From contig NZ_CP092915.1 in the NCBI RefSeq assembly GCF_022557175.1, forward strand, positions 4,960,001-5,024,000: DNA of 64,000 nt. The letters are read 5' to 3'. The notes beneath the pieces were generated by a model. It was not told the DNA's origin, did no database searches, and saw nothing but the letters and a program-made list of their open reading frames with translations. Made by a program: the position numbers and the translations under genes. Below, in pieces: positions 53,795 through 64,000 of the stretch. Positions within the stretch are counted from its first letter, which is position 1; every line of letters starts with the position of its first letter. The DNA is from Mycolicibacterium sp. YH-1 (GTDB lineage Bacteria; Actinomycetota; Actinomycetes; Mycobacteriales; Mycobacteriaceae).

Positions 53795-55231
53795 TCAGGC
53801 CAGTATTCCGGCCGGATCGTAGAGCTTGGCGAGCGCAGCCAACCAGTGCAGTGTGTCCGGGCCGTAGCAGCGGGCCGCCCGGTCCGGATCGCTCGACGGC
53901 GCGAAGTTCGGCATCTGCCCACCGGTGGACCACTGCGCGACGTCGGCCACCAGGGCCGCGGCGTGCGCGGGCACGCTGTCGGCCACCGGCGGAGCCAGCA
54001 CCCCGATCACGGACAGCGAGTAGGCCGCGTCGCGGTGGCAGAACGCACTGCGGTGGTCCGGTTCGCGGGCGAACGCCCCGCCCAGCAGACGCAGTTCCAC
54101 AATCGTCTGCGGCGACCCCGACGTCGGGCCTGCCGCGGTCAGGATGGCGTCCACCGCCCCGGCCGTCAGCTCGTGCAGCAGGGCCTGGTCCTCGTTGGTC
54201 GGCATCGGGTCCACCGGGTCGGCGTGCACCATGCCGATCGCCGCGAACGGCAGGACGCCGACGGTGTCCATCACCGGGGTGGCCAGTTCGCGCATCGGCT
54301 GCAGCAGTCGCTCGGCCTCCGCCGGGTCACCGAGTGCGGTGTAGCGCAGCGCCACGGTGTACTTGCCCGCCAACGGTTCCGGAATCCCAGGCAGCGGCGG
54401 CAGCTGTTGCAGAGCGATCGACGTGTTCACCGTCTCGGGTAGGTCGCCACACCACTGCCGCCACCCGTGCAGCACGGCGGCCGTGTCCGCTGCGTCGAAG
54501 TACAGTGCGCCTCCATAGAACTCGGTGATCGGCAGCAACTCGAACTCGATGGACGTCACGATGCCCAGCATCGCTTTGGCGCCGCGTACACCCCAGAACA
54601 GGTCGGCGTGCTCATGGGGCGTAACCCACAGCACCTCCCCCGCGCCGGTGACCAGTTCGAACGCCCGCACGTGATCAGATGACAGCCCGACGGTCCGCAC
54701 CAGCGGACCGATCCCGCCGCCGGTGAGGTAGCCGACGACACCGACCCCCGGTGCCGATCCGCACGGCGGCGCCAGCCCCTGCGGGACCGCAGCGTCGATC
54801 ACCTGCTGCCAGATGACCCCGGCCCCGACCCGTGCCGTGCGCTCGACAACGTCCACGACGCAGCCCGACAGCCCCGAGGTGAGCACCAGGATGGTGTCGG
54901 CACCAATCCCCACCGCGCCGTGCCCCGTGGCCTGCACCGCCACGCGGAAGCCCCGCGCCGCCGCGAATCGCATGACGGCGGCCACGTCAGTCGCCGAACT
55001 TGCCAGCACCACCGCAGCCGGGTGCACGGGCACAGCGAGATTCCAGGGCATGGCCCGCTCGTACACCCGCTCACCGGGTAACGCGACGGGTGCTGCGACC
55101 CACTCCCGCAGCCCGTCCAGGGAGCCGTAGAGGGCCTCCTCCACACTGGGTTCGGTGCCGGTCTGTGCTGTGGTGGCCTGTTCTGTGTTTGTCACGGTCG
55201 TCGAGAGCCCTCTCACCAAGTCGGTTGACAT
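53795..55231 (-). CDS. FAD-linked oxidoreductase, berberine-bridge type
   Basis: 478 residues. PCMH-type FAD domain with a probable covalent His in VQATGHGAVG, the GSAPGVGVVGYLTGGGIG segment, and a C-terminal BBE motif region ending in LAALAKLYDPAGILA. Relatives oxidise alcohols, sugars or amines; the substrate is unknown. Start taken at ATG 55231; an ATG 9 nt earlier is possible. It follows the SARP-type regulator gene on the same strand with an 82-bp or larger gap, so the two are likely functionally linked. Confidence 0.85.
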   Translation of the reverse strand: MSTDLVRGLSTTVTNTEQATTAQTGTEPSVEEALYGSLDGLREWVAAPVALPGERVYERAMPWNLAVPVHPAAVVLASSATDVAAVMRFAAARGFRVAVQATGHGAVGIGADTILVLTSGLSGCVVDVVERTARVGAGVIWQQVIDAAVPQGLAPPCGSAPGVGVVGYLTGGGIGPLVRTVGLSSDHVRAFELVTGAGEVLWVTPHEHADLFWGVRGAKAMLGIVTSIEFELLPITEFYGGALYFDAADTAAVLHGWRQWCGDLPETVNTSIALQQLPPLPGIPEPLAGKYTVALRYTALGDPAEAERLLQPMRELATPVMDTVGVLPFAAIGMVHADPVDPMPTNEDQALLHELTAGAVDAILTAAGPTSGSPQTIVELRLLGGAFAREPDHRSAFCHRDAAYSLSVIGVLAPPVADSVPAHAAALVADVAQWSTGGQMPNFAPSSDPDRAARCYGPDTLHWLAALAKLYDPAGILA

Positions 55232-55322
55232 TGGCGGCAAGCATCACCGAGCGCACTTGGTGAAAACTTGGCGTCCTGGGGCCCGCCCGCCGCCGATCGG
55301 CCAAGGAATGCCCAAGTCGGCG

Positions 55323-58300
55323 TCAGACCAGGTTGTCGGCGGCCTCGGCCATCCCGACCATGCCGAGGCGACGTGCCTCGACGGCGACCTGCGCAGCCGC
55401 CGCGCGCCGCTGCGCGTCGTCCTCGATCAGCTCGGCCGACAGCAGCGCACATCGCACCAGCGTCGGCGCCGCGCCCGTGCGCTTCGCGATACTCACCGCG
55501 CGCTCGAGGTCATCCCGGGCACCCTCACGATCCCCGGCCAGCGCACGCAGCCGCGCGGTGGCCAACGCGACCGGCCCCGCGGTGCCGACCTGACCGATCA
55601 CCGCGATGCGGTCACCGAAAGGCTCCAGTTCCTCGAGCAGCGGCACGCAGAACCGGGCCAGTTGCCGGTCCGCGGCGAGATGGGCAAGCAGTACCGCATG
55701 GCCCAGCGTCGTCCACGCGTGCGGGCGACCGCGGTCGGCGACCCAGGCCTCCAGGATCTCCACCGCCGCGTCGTCGGCGCGCGGGCCGTCCCGGTTCACC
55801 GTCATCAACGCCGTCTTGACCAGTCCCACGATGCCCTGGCCGCCGCTCTCGGCGGGTGCGGCGACGGTCGGCCAGGCCGGGTCAACCGGCCCACCCTTGT
55901 CCCGCATCAACGACACCGCCGCCAACAGACCGCTCCCCGCCTCGTAGAGCTCGGTCTGCTCGTGCACGTGCGCGGCTATGCCGTGGTGGCGCTCGGCCTC
56001 GGCGAAGTCGCCGCGCCACCCGGCCAACACTGCCTCCATCCACCGCAGTTGGGCGCGCAGCACAGGCAGCTGCAGATCCTCGCTGCCCTCGATGCCCGCC
56101 GCCAGCCGCCGGGCCGCCGCGTCGACGTCCCCGAGACTCATCTCGGCCATGGTGCTGACCGAGTTGGCGATCACGCCATCCTCCCGAAACCTGCTGTGCC
56201 GCAGCGCATTCAGACGGTCAGCCCAGACCAGCGTCTCTTGACTGAGGGTCGCCACCCCGGAGTAGGTGATGAGACGACCCATCAGGACGTCGGCCAGTAC
56301 CTCGGCGTCACCCGCCGACCCCGCCAACTCCTCGGCCCGCTGCAGGTAGCCCGCGGCCACCGCCGGGTCGGGGTGATAGCAGTGCCCGACGGCCAATGTC
56401 GCGAGCACCCGCGCGCCCGCACCGGCATCGACTTCGGCGACGACGGCCGCACGCTCCAGCAGCACCAGCAGGTTGCCCGGGTCGTGCCCGGGCGCCAACC
56501 ACGGCCAGCCCCCACTGGCACGCAACAACGCACTGGCCACCCGGCCCACCGTCACGGCCCGCTCGGCGCGCAACGCCTCCACCAGGTAGCGCTCGACAGC
56601 GGCCAGCACCAACCGCCCCCGGCCAGCGCGCGCGTAGGCATCGAGCATCGCCACAGTCATGGCGTCGCGCTCACCGTCGTCACGCGCCGAGGCCGGCAGC
56701 CGGTCATAGGCGTCCAGCGCCGCCTGCCACCACTTTCCGGCGATGTCCGAACTCCAGCGTTGGGTTGCCTCCTCGGCCGCCCGACGGCACGCGTCGACCA
56801 CCACAACCGGCTCGACGAGGGGCTGCGCGGACACCAGGTGCTGGGCGCGGCGTGTGACGGCTCCGTCCTCGGCACTGTCGGCCAGCACCTCGGCGACCTT
56901 GGCGTGCAGGCGTTGTCGGCGCAGCGCGGGCATGCTGTCCACCAACTGCTGGCGCAGCAGACCGTGCGCGAACGCGTAACCGTCGCCGGCGTGCGAGGAC
57001 ACCACGATGCGCTCGTCGGCTGCCTCGTCGAGATAGTCGGCAAGGGTGTCGATGTCCAACCGCGTGGACGCCGCCAGTACCGGCACATCGACCGCGTCGC
57101 CGATCACGGCCGCGGTTCGGAGCACCTGCAACACAGCCGGGTCCAAGCCTGCCAGCCGCCGATCCAGCACCGACTTCACAGCCATGGGAATCTCACTGCC
57201 CGCTCGCTCGTCACGCGGCAGGCGGGCGTACTCGCAGACGAAGAACGGGTTGCCTGCCGTGCGTTCGGCCAGCATCGCCGACTCGGCATCGGTGACGACC
57301 TCGTCGGCGATCTGGGTGGCCAGCGCAGCGACCTCGCGCGTGGACAGCGCAGGCACCTCCACATGGCGGTTGCGCGCACCGCGGGCCACTGTCCCCAACA
57401 GCCGCCCCAGTTCGGGTGTCGGCTCGCCGTCTCGCATCGTCAGGATCATCACGATGGGGTGATCGCGCAGGGCGCCAGCGATATAGGCCAGACAGCTCAC
57501 CGAGGCCGAGTCCGCCCACTGCACGTCGTCGACCACGATGGCACGCAACCCCGACGATGACTCCACCAGACGCTGAATCCGTTCGTACACCTGGAATCTC
57601 GCGGTGTCCGGGTCGGCGTGCGCGGCGATCTCCAGCACCTCGTCGACGTCGGCTTCGAGCGCACGCACCAGTTGGCGCATCGGCCACCACGGCGGGGTGG
57701 CTCGCTCATCGGGACAGCTGACCCACACCGTCTGCCCACCGCCGGCCGCCGCGAGCGCCACCGCCTCCTCAGCCAGTCTGGTCTTACCGATACCGGGCGG
57801 ACCGGACAGCACCAGCCAGCGCGTGTCCCCGCCCGCCGCATCGGCGAGAACCTCTGCCACCGTGGCCAGTTCGCGATGCCGACCGATAAGCGTCAACTGC
57901 GGCTGAGCACTCGCCGCCACCGGGGCCGATGGCACGGCGGGGGTTGGCGTGGCGTTGAGCTCGACGGCACCCGTCCACTCCGGTGACCGCGGCCAGGCGG
58001 CGAGCTCGGGTGCCTGACGCAGAACGGCAGTCTGCAGATCGCGCAGCTCCACCCCGGGCTCCAGGCCGAGTTCGTCGTCGAGCACGCGGGCGTGACGCGT
58101 GTACGCCCCGAGGGCATCCGACGTCCGGCCCGACCGGTAAAGGGCCAGCACGTGCAGCCAGCATGCGCGGTCCGACAACGGATGGGCCGCACTGAGTTCC
58201 GCTGCCTCCGCCAGCGCGGCAGGCGCCCGCCCGAGCGCCAGCAGCGCCGTGATCCTGCTGTCCAGACAGTCTCTGTGCAACTCGTCGACGCGGGCCGCCT

Positions 58301-58760
58301 CACGGCCCACCCACTCCTCGTCCCGCAGATCCGCCAGAAACGGGCCGCGCCATAGCGCGATCGCGGTGTCGGCCTGCGACAGCGCGTCGTCCCAGCGCGC
58401 CTCGTCGATCGCCGCGGCAGCCCGCGCGCAGCGGGTGGTGAACTCCGCGACGTCGACGTCCTCAGGCGCGACGTCGAGGTAATACCCCGGCGACTGCCGC
58501 ACGATCGGCGAAGCCACGTCGGAGGCTTCGGCACCACCGCGCAGCGCCCTGCGCAGGTTGGAGACATACGCCTGCAGGCTGGCTGTCGCGCTGCCCGGGA
58601 CGTCCTCGCCCCACACCGCATCGATCAGACGATCGACCGACACGACGCGCCCCTGCGCCAGCAGCAGCACCGCGAGCACGGCCCGTTGCTTGGGCGGACC
58701 GATGTCCACCGGCACGTCACCACGCGTTACGCGCAGCGGCCCCAGCAAGCGATAACGCAC
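55323..58760 (-). CDS. SARP/BTAD-AAA ATPase transcriptional regulator
   Basis: 1145-residue AfsR-like regulator. An OmpR-type winged helix (MRYRLLGPLRVTRGD; VWGEDVPGSATASLQAYVSNLR) is followed by a bacterial transcriptional activation domain to about 250. An AAA/STAND ATPase has Walker A SGPPGIGKTR near residue 316 and VVDDVQWADSAS as Walker B. About 550 helical TPR-like residues follow, without a C-terminal LuxR HTH. Likely controls the neighbouring oxidoreductase gene. Confidence 0.88.
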   Translation of the reverse strand: MRYRLLGPLRVTRGDVPVDIGPPKQRAVLAVLLLAQGRVVSVDRLIDAVWGEDVPGSATASLQAYVSNLRRALRGGAEASDVASPIVRQSPGYYLDVAPEDVDVAEFTTRCARAAAAIDEARWDDALSQADTAIALWRGPFLADLRDEEWVGREAARVDELHRDCLDSRITALLALGRAPAALAEAAELSAAHPLSDRACWLHVLALYRSGRTSDALGAYTRHARVLDDELGLEPGVELRDLQTAVLRQAPELAAWPRSPEWTGAVELNATPTPAVPSAPVAASAQPQLTLIGRHRELATVAEVLADAAGGDTRWLVLSGPPGIGKTRLAEEAVALAAAGGGQTVWVSCPDERATPPWWPMRQLVRALEADVDEVLEIAAHADPDTARFQVYERIQRLVESSSGLRAIVVDDVQWADSASVSCLAYIAGALRDHPIVMILTMRDGEPTPELGRLLGTVARGARNRHVEVPALSTREVAALATQIADEVVTDAESAMLAERTAGNPFFVCEYARLPRDERAGSEIPMAVKSVLDRRLAGLDPAVLQVLRTAAVIGDAVDVPVLAASTRLDIDTLADYLDEAADERIVVSSHAGDGYAFAHGLLRQQLVDSMPALRRQRLHAKVAEVLADSAEDGAVTRRAQHLVSAQPLVEPVVVVDACRRAAEEATQRWSSDIAGKWWQAALDAYDRLPASARDDGERDAMTVAMLDAYARAGRGRLVLAAVERYLVEALRAERAVTVGRVASALLRASGGWPWLAPGHDPGNLLVLLERAAVVAEVDAGAGARVLATLAVGHCYHPDPAVAAGYLQRAEELAGSAGDAEVLADVLMGRLITYSGVATLSQETLVWADRLNALRHSRFREDGVIANSVSTMAEMSLGDVDAAARRLAAGIEGSEDLQLPVLRAQLRWMEAVLAGWRGDFAEAERHHGIAAHVHEQTELYEAGSGLLAAVSLMRDKGGPVDPAWPTVAAPAESGGQGIVGLVKTALMTVNRDGPRADDAAVEILEAWVADRGRPHAWTTLGHAVLLAHLAADRQLARFCVPLLEELEPFGDRIAVIGQVGTAGPVALATARLRALAGDREGARDDLERAVSIAKRTGAAPTLVRCALLSAELIEDDAQRRAAAAQVAVEARRLGMVGMAEAADNLV

Positions 58761-58791
58761 TCGCGCAGCTTAAAGCGCGCCAATCCGCAAG

Positions 58792-61700
58792 CTACTTGGC
58801 GTCCCGATACTTGGCCATCGCGTCATCCAGCCGCTGCAGCGCCTCACCGTACTCGGAGAAGGTGCCGTCGTGCTGCGCCTTCTGCACACCGTCCAGCGCG
58901 GCATTGACCTCCTGAAGCGCCGCGGCTTTCGCACCCGACAGCTGCACCGGACCACCCGGCGGTACGGCAGCCGGTGCTGGCACCTCGGGGCGGCCGTCCG
59001 GTGCAGGCGGCGTGGCGGCCGGCGGTGCGGCGTTGCCCTGCTGCGCGGCCGGCGGTGGTGTACTGCCCGGCGGCCCTACCGCGGGGGCGGGGCCGGTGGC
59101 CGTCGCACCCGCACCGGGACCGAAGATCTCGTCGAGGGCGTCGCGGACGGTGGGTCCGTAACCGACCTTGTCGTTGTACATCATCGCCACACGGATGAGG
59201 CGCGGGTACGACGAGGCCGCGTCACTGGCGCCCGGCGAGGCGTAGATCGGCGCGACGTACAGCAGGCCGCCGGCACCCACCGGCAGGGTCAACAGGTTGC
59301 CCCAACGGATGCGGTTCTGGTTGTCCCGGCCGATGACGCCGAGGTCCTGGCTGACCGCCGTGTCGGTGCTGATCGCGTTGAACGCCAGCTTGGGACCGTT
59401 GACCTGTCCCGGGATGGTCAACACGGTGAGCTTGCCGTAGTTCTTGGGATCCGAGCTGGCGCTGATATAGGCGGCCAGGAAGTCACGCCGGAACCGGTTC
59501 ATCGCACTCGTCAGCTGGAATGCCGCCGAATTGTCGTTCGCGGCAACGTCCTTGGCGACGATGTAGTACGGCGGCTGGTAGCTGCTCGCGGTCGGGTTCG
59601 GATCGAGCGGGACATCCCAGAAATCGGATGTCGAGAAGAACGTCACCGGATCGTCGACGTGGTACTTGGCCAGCAGCGCCCGCTGCACCTTGAACAGGTC
59701 CTCGGGGTAGCGCAGGTGATCCTGTAGTTCGGGGCTGATGTCGGCCTTGGGCTGCACCGTGCCCGGGAAGACCTGCATCCACGCCTGCAGCACCGGATCC
59801 GTCTCGTCCTGGGCGTACAGCGTCACAGTGCCGTCGTAGGCGTCGACGGTGGCCTTCACCGAGTTGCGGATGTAAGACACCTGCTTGTCGGGAACCAGCC
59901 GGTTGAACGCCACCTCATTGGAGTCCGCCGTCGCACTCGACAGCGACGTCAGCTCCGAGTACGGGTAGTTGTCCAACGTGGTGTAGCCGTCGACGATCCA
60001 CACCATCCGCTTGTTGACGATCGCGGGATACATGCTCGTGTCGGTCGTGAGCCACGGCGCCACCGCCTCGACGCGCTTGGCCGGGTCCCGATTGAACAGG
60101 ATCTTGCTGCTCTCGTTGATCACGTTGGAGAACAGGAAGTTGCGCTCGGCGTACTTCGCCGCGAAGACGCTGCGCGTCATCCAGTTGCCGATCGGGACGC
60201 CGCCCGAGCCACCGTAGGTGTAGTTCTTGGTCTCGGTGTTGGTCTCGTAGTCGTACTCGCGGTCGATGCCGTTCTTACCGACGATCGCGTAGTCCTCGGC
60301 GGCGTTGGCGATCACCGGGCCGAAGTAGATCCGCGGCTGATCCAGCGGAGCCGGACCAGGCGAGACCACACTGCCGTTCGCACCGACCACGCTGGCCAGG
60401 AACTCCGGGTAGCCGCCGTTCTGGTTGGGATCGTTGGCGATACCGCGCACCGTGTTGGCCGGCGAGGCGATGAAGCCGTTGCCGTGGGTGTAGACGGTGT
60501 GGCGGTTGATCCAGTCGCGCTGGTTGTCGATGAGGCGGTCGGGGTTCAGCTCACGTGCGGCGACCACGTAGTCGCGGAGGTTTCCGTCCGGGCCCACGTA
60601 GCGGTCCATGGCCAGCTGATCGGGGAAGAAGTAGAAGTTCTTGCCCTGCTGGAACTGTGTGAACGCGGGGCTGACGATGGTCGGATCGAGCAACCGGATG
60701 TTGGAGGTCGTCGCCCGGTCGGCCGCCACCTGCTCGGCGGAGGTGTTGGAGACGCCGCTGTAGTCGCGGTACGTCACCGTTTCGTCGGTCAGGCCGTAGG
60801 CCTGCCGGGTGGCCGTGATACTGCGGCTGATGTACTCCGATTCCTTCTGCGCAGCATTGGGTTTGACGCTGAACTGCTCGACGATCAGCGGCCAGCCCGC
60901 ACCGATGATCAACGACGACAGCAGCAGCAGCACCACACCGATCGCCGGGATGCGCAAGTCCCGCAGGAAGATCGCGGAGAACACCGCGACCGCACAGATC
61001 ACGGCGATGGCCAGCAGGATGAGCTTGGCCGGAAGCACCGCGTTGATGTCGGTGTAACCGGCACCCGTGAACGGTTTGCCGCCGCGGGTGTGGCTCAGGA
61101 GTTCGTAGCGGTCGAGCCAGTAGGCGAAGGCCTTGAGCAGGATCAGCGTGCCGCCCAGCGAGATCAGCTGGATGCGGGCTGCCCGGCTCAGTGCGCCGGT
61201 GCGGCCGGCCAGCCGGATACCACCGAACAGGTAGTGCCCGAGCAGGTTGGCGATGAGTGCCAGGAACGTCACGACGAACAGGTAGCTCAGGACCAGGCGG
61301 TAGAACGGCAGGTCGAAAGCGTAGAAGCCGAGGTCGAGGCCGAACTGCGGATCCGAGACGCCGAACGCGGTGCCGTGCAGGAACAGCTGCACCCGCACCC
61401 AGTACGTCTGCGCGACAACACCGGCGAGCAGACCGATGAACGCCGGCAAGCCGATCGTGTACAGCCGCATCCGCGACATCACCGCGGTGCGGTACCGGGC
61501 GACGGGGTCATTGGGTCCTGCGGCAGGCACGAAAACGGGCCGGGTGCGATAGGCCAGCGTCAGCGCCCCGTACACGACCAGTCCGACCACCAGCGCCGCC
61601 ACCACGAAGACGACCAACCGGGTGACCAGCACGGTGGTGAACACCGAGCGGTAGCCGAGTTCGCCGAACCACAGCCAGTCGACGTACGCGTCGATGAAGC

Positions 61701-61803
61701 GCGGCCCGATCAACAGCAGCACGACAGCGATCAGCGCTGCGCCAATCAGAATCCGGCTACGTTGCGTCAGCTTGGGCATCCTTGCCGCGGGCCGCATCCC
61801 CAC
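58792..61803 (-). CDS. UPF0182 family membrane protein (Rv3193c-like)
   Basis: 1003 residues. Seven hydrophobic helices within the first 330 residues (e.g. [17 protein letters not shown]), then a large extracytoplasmic domain to about 880 with [16 protein letters not shown], and a Pro/Ala-rich disordered segment before a short C-terminal helix ([16 protein letters not shown]). Conserved across actinobacteria; function unknown. Its order with the PDZ protease and the DUF2342 gene matches Rv3193c-Rv3195 of M. tuberculosis as I know it. Confidence 0.92.
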   Translation of the reverse strand: MGMRPAARMPKLTQRSRILIGAALIAVVLLLIGPRFIDAYVDWLWFGELGYRSVFTTVLVTRLVVFVVAALVVGLVVYGALTLAYRTRPVFVPAAGPNDPVARYRTAVMSRMRLYTIGLPAFIGLLAGVVAQTYWVRVQLFLHGTAFGVSDPQFGLDLGFYAFDLPFYRLVLSYLFVVTFLALIANLLGHYLFGGIRLAGRTGALSRAARIQLISLGGTLILLKAFAYWLDRYELLSHTRGGKPFTGAGYTDINAVLPAKLILLAIAVICAVAVFSAIFLRDLRIPAIGVVLLLLSSLIIGAGWPLIVEQFSVKPNAAQKESEYISRSITATRQAYGLTDETVTYRDYSGVSNTSAEQVAADRATTSNIRLLDPTIVSPAFTQFQQGKNFYFFPDQLAMDRYVGPDGNLRDYVVAARELNPDRLIDNQRDWINRHTVYTHGNGFIASPANTVRGIANDPNQNGGYPEFLASVVGANGSVVSPGPAPLDQPRIYFGPVIANAAEDYAIVGKNGIDREYDYETNTETKNYTYGGSGGVPIGNWMTRSVFAAKYAERNFLFSNVINESSKILFNRDPAKRVEAVAPWLTTDTSMYPAIVNKRMVWIVDGYTTLDNYPYSELTSLSSATADSNEVAFNRLVPDKQVSYIRNSVKATVDAYDGTVTLYAQDETDPVLQAWMQVFPGTVQPKADISPELQDHLRYPEDLFKVQRALLAKYHVDDPVTFFSTSDFWDVPLDPNPTASSYQPPYYIVAKDVAANDNSAAFQLTSAMNRFRRDFLAAYISASSDPKNYGKLTVLTIPGQVNGPKLAFNAISTDTAVSQDLGVIGRDNQNRIRWGNLLTLPVGAGGLLYVAPIYASPGASDAASSYPRLIRVAMMYNDKVGYGPTVRDALDEIFGPGAGATATGPAPAVGPPGSTPPPAAQQGNAAPPAATPPAPDGRPEVPAPAAVPPGGPVQLSGAKAAALQEVNAALDGVQKAQHDGTFSEYGEALQRLDDAMAKYRDAK

Positions 61804-61908
61804 TCGTCAACTCCAGTCTCAGTACTTCAAGGCCATGCTTTGTACATGTTTGGTGGCGTCGACCAGTCGACGTGCCCCAACTCTACGCACTGGGTCCGAA
61901 GAGACTTC

Positions 61909-62964
61909 TCAGCATGCGGGGGGTTCGCCACCAGCGGAATAGGTCTTCAACGCGTCGACCGCCGTGCTGAGGGTGTCCACCTTGATCAGTCGGAGGCCAT
62001 CCTGGTGCGCCGTGCGGGCCTCGGCGCAGTTGTCGGCGGGCACCAGGAACACCGTTGCGCCTGCCTCGCGGGCCGCCAGCATCTTGTGGGTGATGCCGCC
62101 GATCGAGCCGACCTTGCCGTCATCGCTGATGGTGCCGGTGCCTGCGACGAACTTGCCGCCGTTGAGCTCTCCGGTGGTCAGCTTGTCGATGACGGCGAGG
62201 CTGAACATCAGCCCCGCGGACGGTCCGCCGATGTTGGCCAGGTTGAAGTCGATCTTGAACTCGGCCCACGGCGCGTCGAGCACGCCGACGCCCAGGTAGC
62301 CGTAGTCCCGGTCGGGATTGTCACCGAGGGTGATGGTGGTGGTGCCCGCCGGCTCGTTCTTGCGCCGGTAGTCGACTATCAACTGGTCACCGGGCTTGGT
62401 GGACTTCAGCATCGTGGTGAACTCCTCGACGTTGGCCACGTTCTTGTTGTTGACCATGTCGATGGCATCCCCGGCCTGCAGCTTTCCCTTTGACGGTCCC
62501 GGGTCGGTGACCGACTCGACAGTGACCGCCGACGGGTACTTCAGGTAGGACAGCGCGGCGTACTCGGCGCTGTCCTCGGAGCGCTTGAAGTCCTTGTTGT
62601 TGGCGTCATCGATCTCGTCCTTGGACTTGTCCGGCGGGTAGACCAGGGCCCTGGGCACGAGCTGGTCGCGGCCCGAGATCCACAACGCCAGCGCCTGCCC
62701 GAGCGTGATGCCGTCGCTCTGGGACACCGTCGTCATGTTGAGGTGCCCGGTGGTGTCGTGGACCACCGTGCCCTCGATGTCGACGACCTCCTTGCCCTCG
62801 ACCTCACCGAGGGTGTCGAACGTCGGCCCGGGACCCAACCCGACGAAGGGAACCGTCACGGCGGACAGCAGCAAGCCGAACGCCACGATCGGCACCAGCG
62901 CCACCACCAGGGTCAGAATCCGCCTGTTCACGCTGCCCACATTAGGGCTCTGTGGTTGGTTCAC
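61909..62964 (-). CDS. PDZ domain-containing Lon-like serine protease (YlbL / Rv3194c-like)
   Basis: 351 residues. An N-terminal membrane anchor (ILTLVVALVPIVAFGLLLSA), a PDZ domain around 145-200 (LQAGDAIDMVNNKNV) and a Lon S16 protease domain with the Ser-Lys dyad S249 in NIGGPSAGLMFSLAV and K294 in VGSIGGITHKMLAAR. Extracytoplasmic proteolysis is inferred. Divergent from the DUF2342 gene 56 nt away. Confidence 0.92.
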   Translation of the reverse strand: MNQPQSPNVGSVNRRILTLVVALVPIVAFGLLLSAVTVPFVGLGPGPTFDTLGEVEGKEVVDIEGTVVHDTTGHLNMTTVSQSDGITLGQALALWISGRDQLVPRALVYPPDKSKDEIDDANNKDFKRSEDSAEYAALSYLKYPSAVTVESVTDPGPSKGKLQAGDAIDMVNNKNVANVEEFTTMLKSTKPGDQLIVDYRRKNEPAGTTTITLGDNPDRDYGYLGVGVLDAPWAEFKIDFNLANIGGPSAGLMFSLAVIDKLTTGELNGGKFVAGTGTISDDGKVGSIGGITHKMLAAREAGATVFLVPADNCAEARTAHQDGLRLIKVDTLSTAVDALKTYSAGGEPPAC

Positions 62965-63020
62965 TCTCAGCGTGACCCGCCTACCCGCGTGGTGTGGTCA
63001 CGGTGAGTACGGTTGAAGGC

Positions 63021-64000
63021 ATGGCTGACCTGCCCTTCGGGTTCAACTCCGGAGACGACCCCGACCGTGATAAGCCCAAGAAGGACCCCGATTCTGCTGC
63101 GGGGGCGGATCCGTTCGGGTTCGGCGGCGCCGGATTCGACATGTCCGACCTGGGCCAGATCTTCTCCAAGCTCGGCGAGATGTTCAGTGGCGCAGGCGGG
63201 ATGGGCGGCGGCGCGCAGTCGGGTCCCGTGAACTACGACCTGGCCCGCCAGTTGGCGTCCAGTTCGATCGGCTTCGTCAAGCCGATACCCGAGCAGACCA
63301 CCAGCGCGATCTCGGACGCCGTCCGTCTCGCCGAGACCTGGCTGGACGGTGCGACCCCGCTCCCGGCGGGCACCACCAGGGCGGTGGCCTGGACGCCGAG
63401 CGACTGGATCGACAACACCCTCGACACCTGGAAGCGGCTGTGTGATCCCGTCGCCCAACAGATGGCGTCGGTGTGGGCGTCCACGCTGCCCGAGGAGGCC
63501 AGCGCGATGGCCGGACCGCTGATGGCGATGATGTCGCAGATGGGCGGGATGGCCTTCGGGTCGCAGCTCGGACAGGCCCTCGGCACGCTGTCCAAGGAGG
63601 TGCTGACCTCCACCGACATCGGGCTGCCGCTGGGACCGAAGGGCGTCGCCGCGCTCATGCCCGATGCCATCGAGGCACTCGCCGAGGGACTCGAGCAGCC
63701 GCGCAGCGAGATCATGACGTTCCTGGCCGCGCGCGAGGCCGCCCACCATCGCCTGTTCAGTCACGTGCCGTGGCTGTCGAGCCAGCTGCTCAACGCCGTC
63801 GAGGCGTTCGCCAAGGGCATGAAGGTGGATACCAGCGCCATCGAGGACCTCGCCCGCGGCATCGACCCCTCGGCGCTGACCGACCCGTCGAAGATGGAGG
63901 AACTGCTCAGCCAGGGCATGTTCGAGCCCAAGGCAACACCCGAGCAGGTTGTCGCCCTCGAACGGCTCGAGACGATGCTGGCCCTGATCGAGGGCTGGGT
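63021..64000 (+). CDS. Zinc-dependent metalloprotease family protein DUF2342 (3' end outside window)
   Basis: The first 326 residues are visible; the rest lies beyond the right edge. A Gly/Asp-rich N-terminus (MADLPFGFNSGDDPDRD, FGFGGAGFDM) leads into the conserved helical core with LPEEASAMAGPLMAMMSQMG, SQLGQALGTLSKEVL and FLAAREAAHHRLFSHVPWL. Matches Rv3195-like proteins annotated as coenzyme F420 biosynthesis-associated or zinc metalloproteases; direct evidence for the activity is thin. Confidence 0.88.
   Translation, partial: MADLPFGFNSGDDPDRDKPKKDPDSAAGADPFGFGGAGFDMSDLGQIFSKLGEMFSGAGGMGGGAQSGPVNYDLARQLASSSIGFVKPIPEQTTSAISDAVRLAETWLDGATPLPAGTTRAVAWTPSDWIDNTLDTWKRLCDPVAQQMASVWASTLPEEASAMAGPLMAMMSQMGGMAFGSQLGQALGTLSKEVLTSTDIGLPLGPKGVAALMPDAIEALAEGLEQPRSEIMTFLAAREAAHHRLFSHVPWLSSQLLNAVEAFAKGMKVDTSAIEDLARGIDPSALTDPSKMEELLSQGMFEPKATPEQVVALERLETMLALIEGW

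Noticed and set aside
55155..57560. 801-codon plus-strand ORF opposite the SARP regulator
   Set aside because: Antisense shadow of a conserved regulator; no domain and biased composition.
60484..62493. 669-codon plus-strand ORF opposite the UPF0182 and protease genes
   Set aside because: Shadow frame rich in His/Gln/Arg/Asp, spanning two well-conserved minus-strand genes.

Overview
The window looks like chromosome from a GC-rich, probably environmental Mycobacterium (Mycolicibacterium). The evidence is a two-domain isocitrate lyase, a UPF0182 / PDZ-Lon protease / DUF2342 trio, a cysK2-MFS-lpqS neighbourhood, a mycothiol-dependent isomerase-type protein and mycobacterial-style secreted peptides. 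All assignments come from reading the sequence; no database search was run.

Layout. (1) 1-5807: N-acetylglucosamine uptake and use, with nagA (cut by the left edge), nagB and an EIIA gene on the minus strand and nagE on the plus strand. An IS200/IS605-type element with apparently intact tnpA and tnpB sits in the divergent promoter region. (2) 5894-8930: an exported protein with elastin-like repeats, a strong terminator, and aceA. (3) 9100-16864: a six-gene operon joined by 4-nt start/stop overlaps (peptide-type ABC importer, flavin monooxygenase, SfnB-like flavoprotein), probably for organosulfur scavenging. (4) 16.9-22.2 kb: small secreted protein, regulators, an N-acyl-D-amino-acid deacylase with a clear promoter/operator, and a CsoR-type copper box in front of a 45-codon Cys-containing ORF. 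(5) 22.2-28.5 kb: a two-component system, a His/Met-rich DUF305 lipoprotein, and an lpqS-cysK2-MFS-small exported protein group. Three intergenic regions here share one 11-bp-periodic direct repeat, suggesting a metal (copper?) regulon.

(6) 29.5-37.6 kb: a LacI-regulated catabolic operon (CoA transferase, MFS, MaoC, aldehyde dehydrogenase, a signal-less solute-binding-like protein, FAH-family enzyme) with tandem GTTAGCGCTAAC operators. (7) 37.6-43.4 kb: a TetR gene, a run of small membrane proteins ending in DUF1206, an orphan protein and an OafB-like acyltransferase. (8) 43.5-53.7 kb: a more A+T-rich island flanked by a 27-bp direct repeat of the initiator tRNA gene. It carries decayed mobility genes (relaxase, excisionase, truncated integrase) and a tightly coupled operon whose first two proteins each carry a separate PD-(D/E)XK-type nuclease domain, one of them fused to a STAND/NACHT-like ATPase. 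This is the best candidate for an undescribed (anti-phage) system. (9) 53.7-64 kb: initiator tRNA, berberine-bridge-type oxidoreductase, SARP/ATPase regulator, and the conserved mycobacterial trio, the last gene cut by the right edge.
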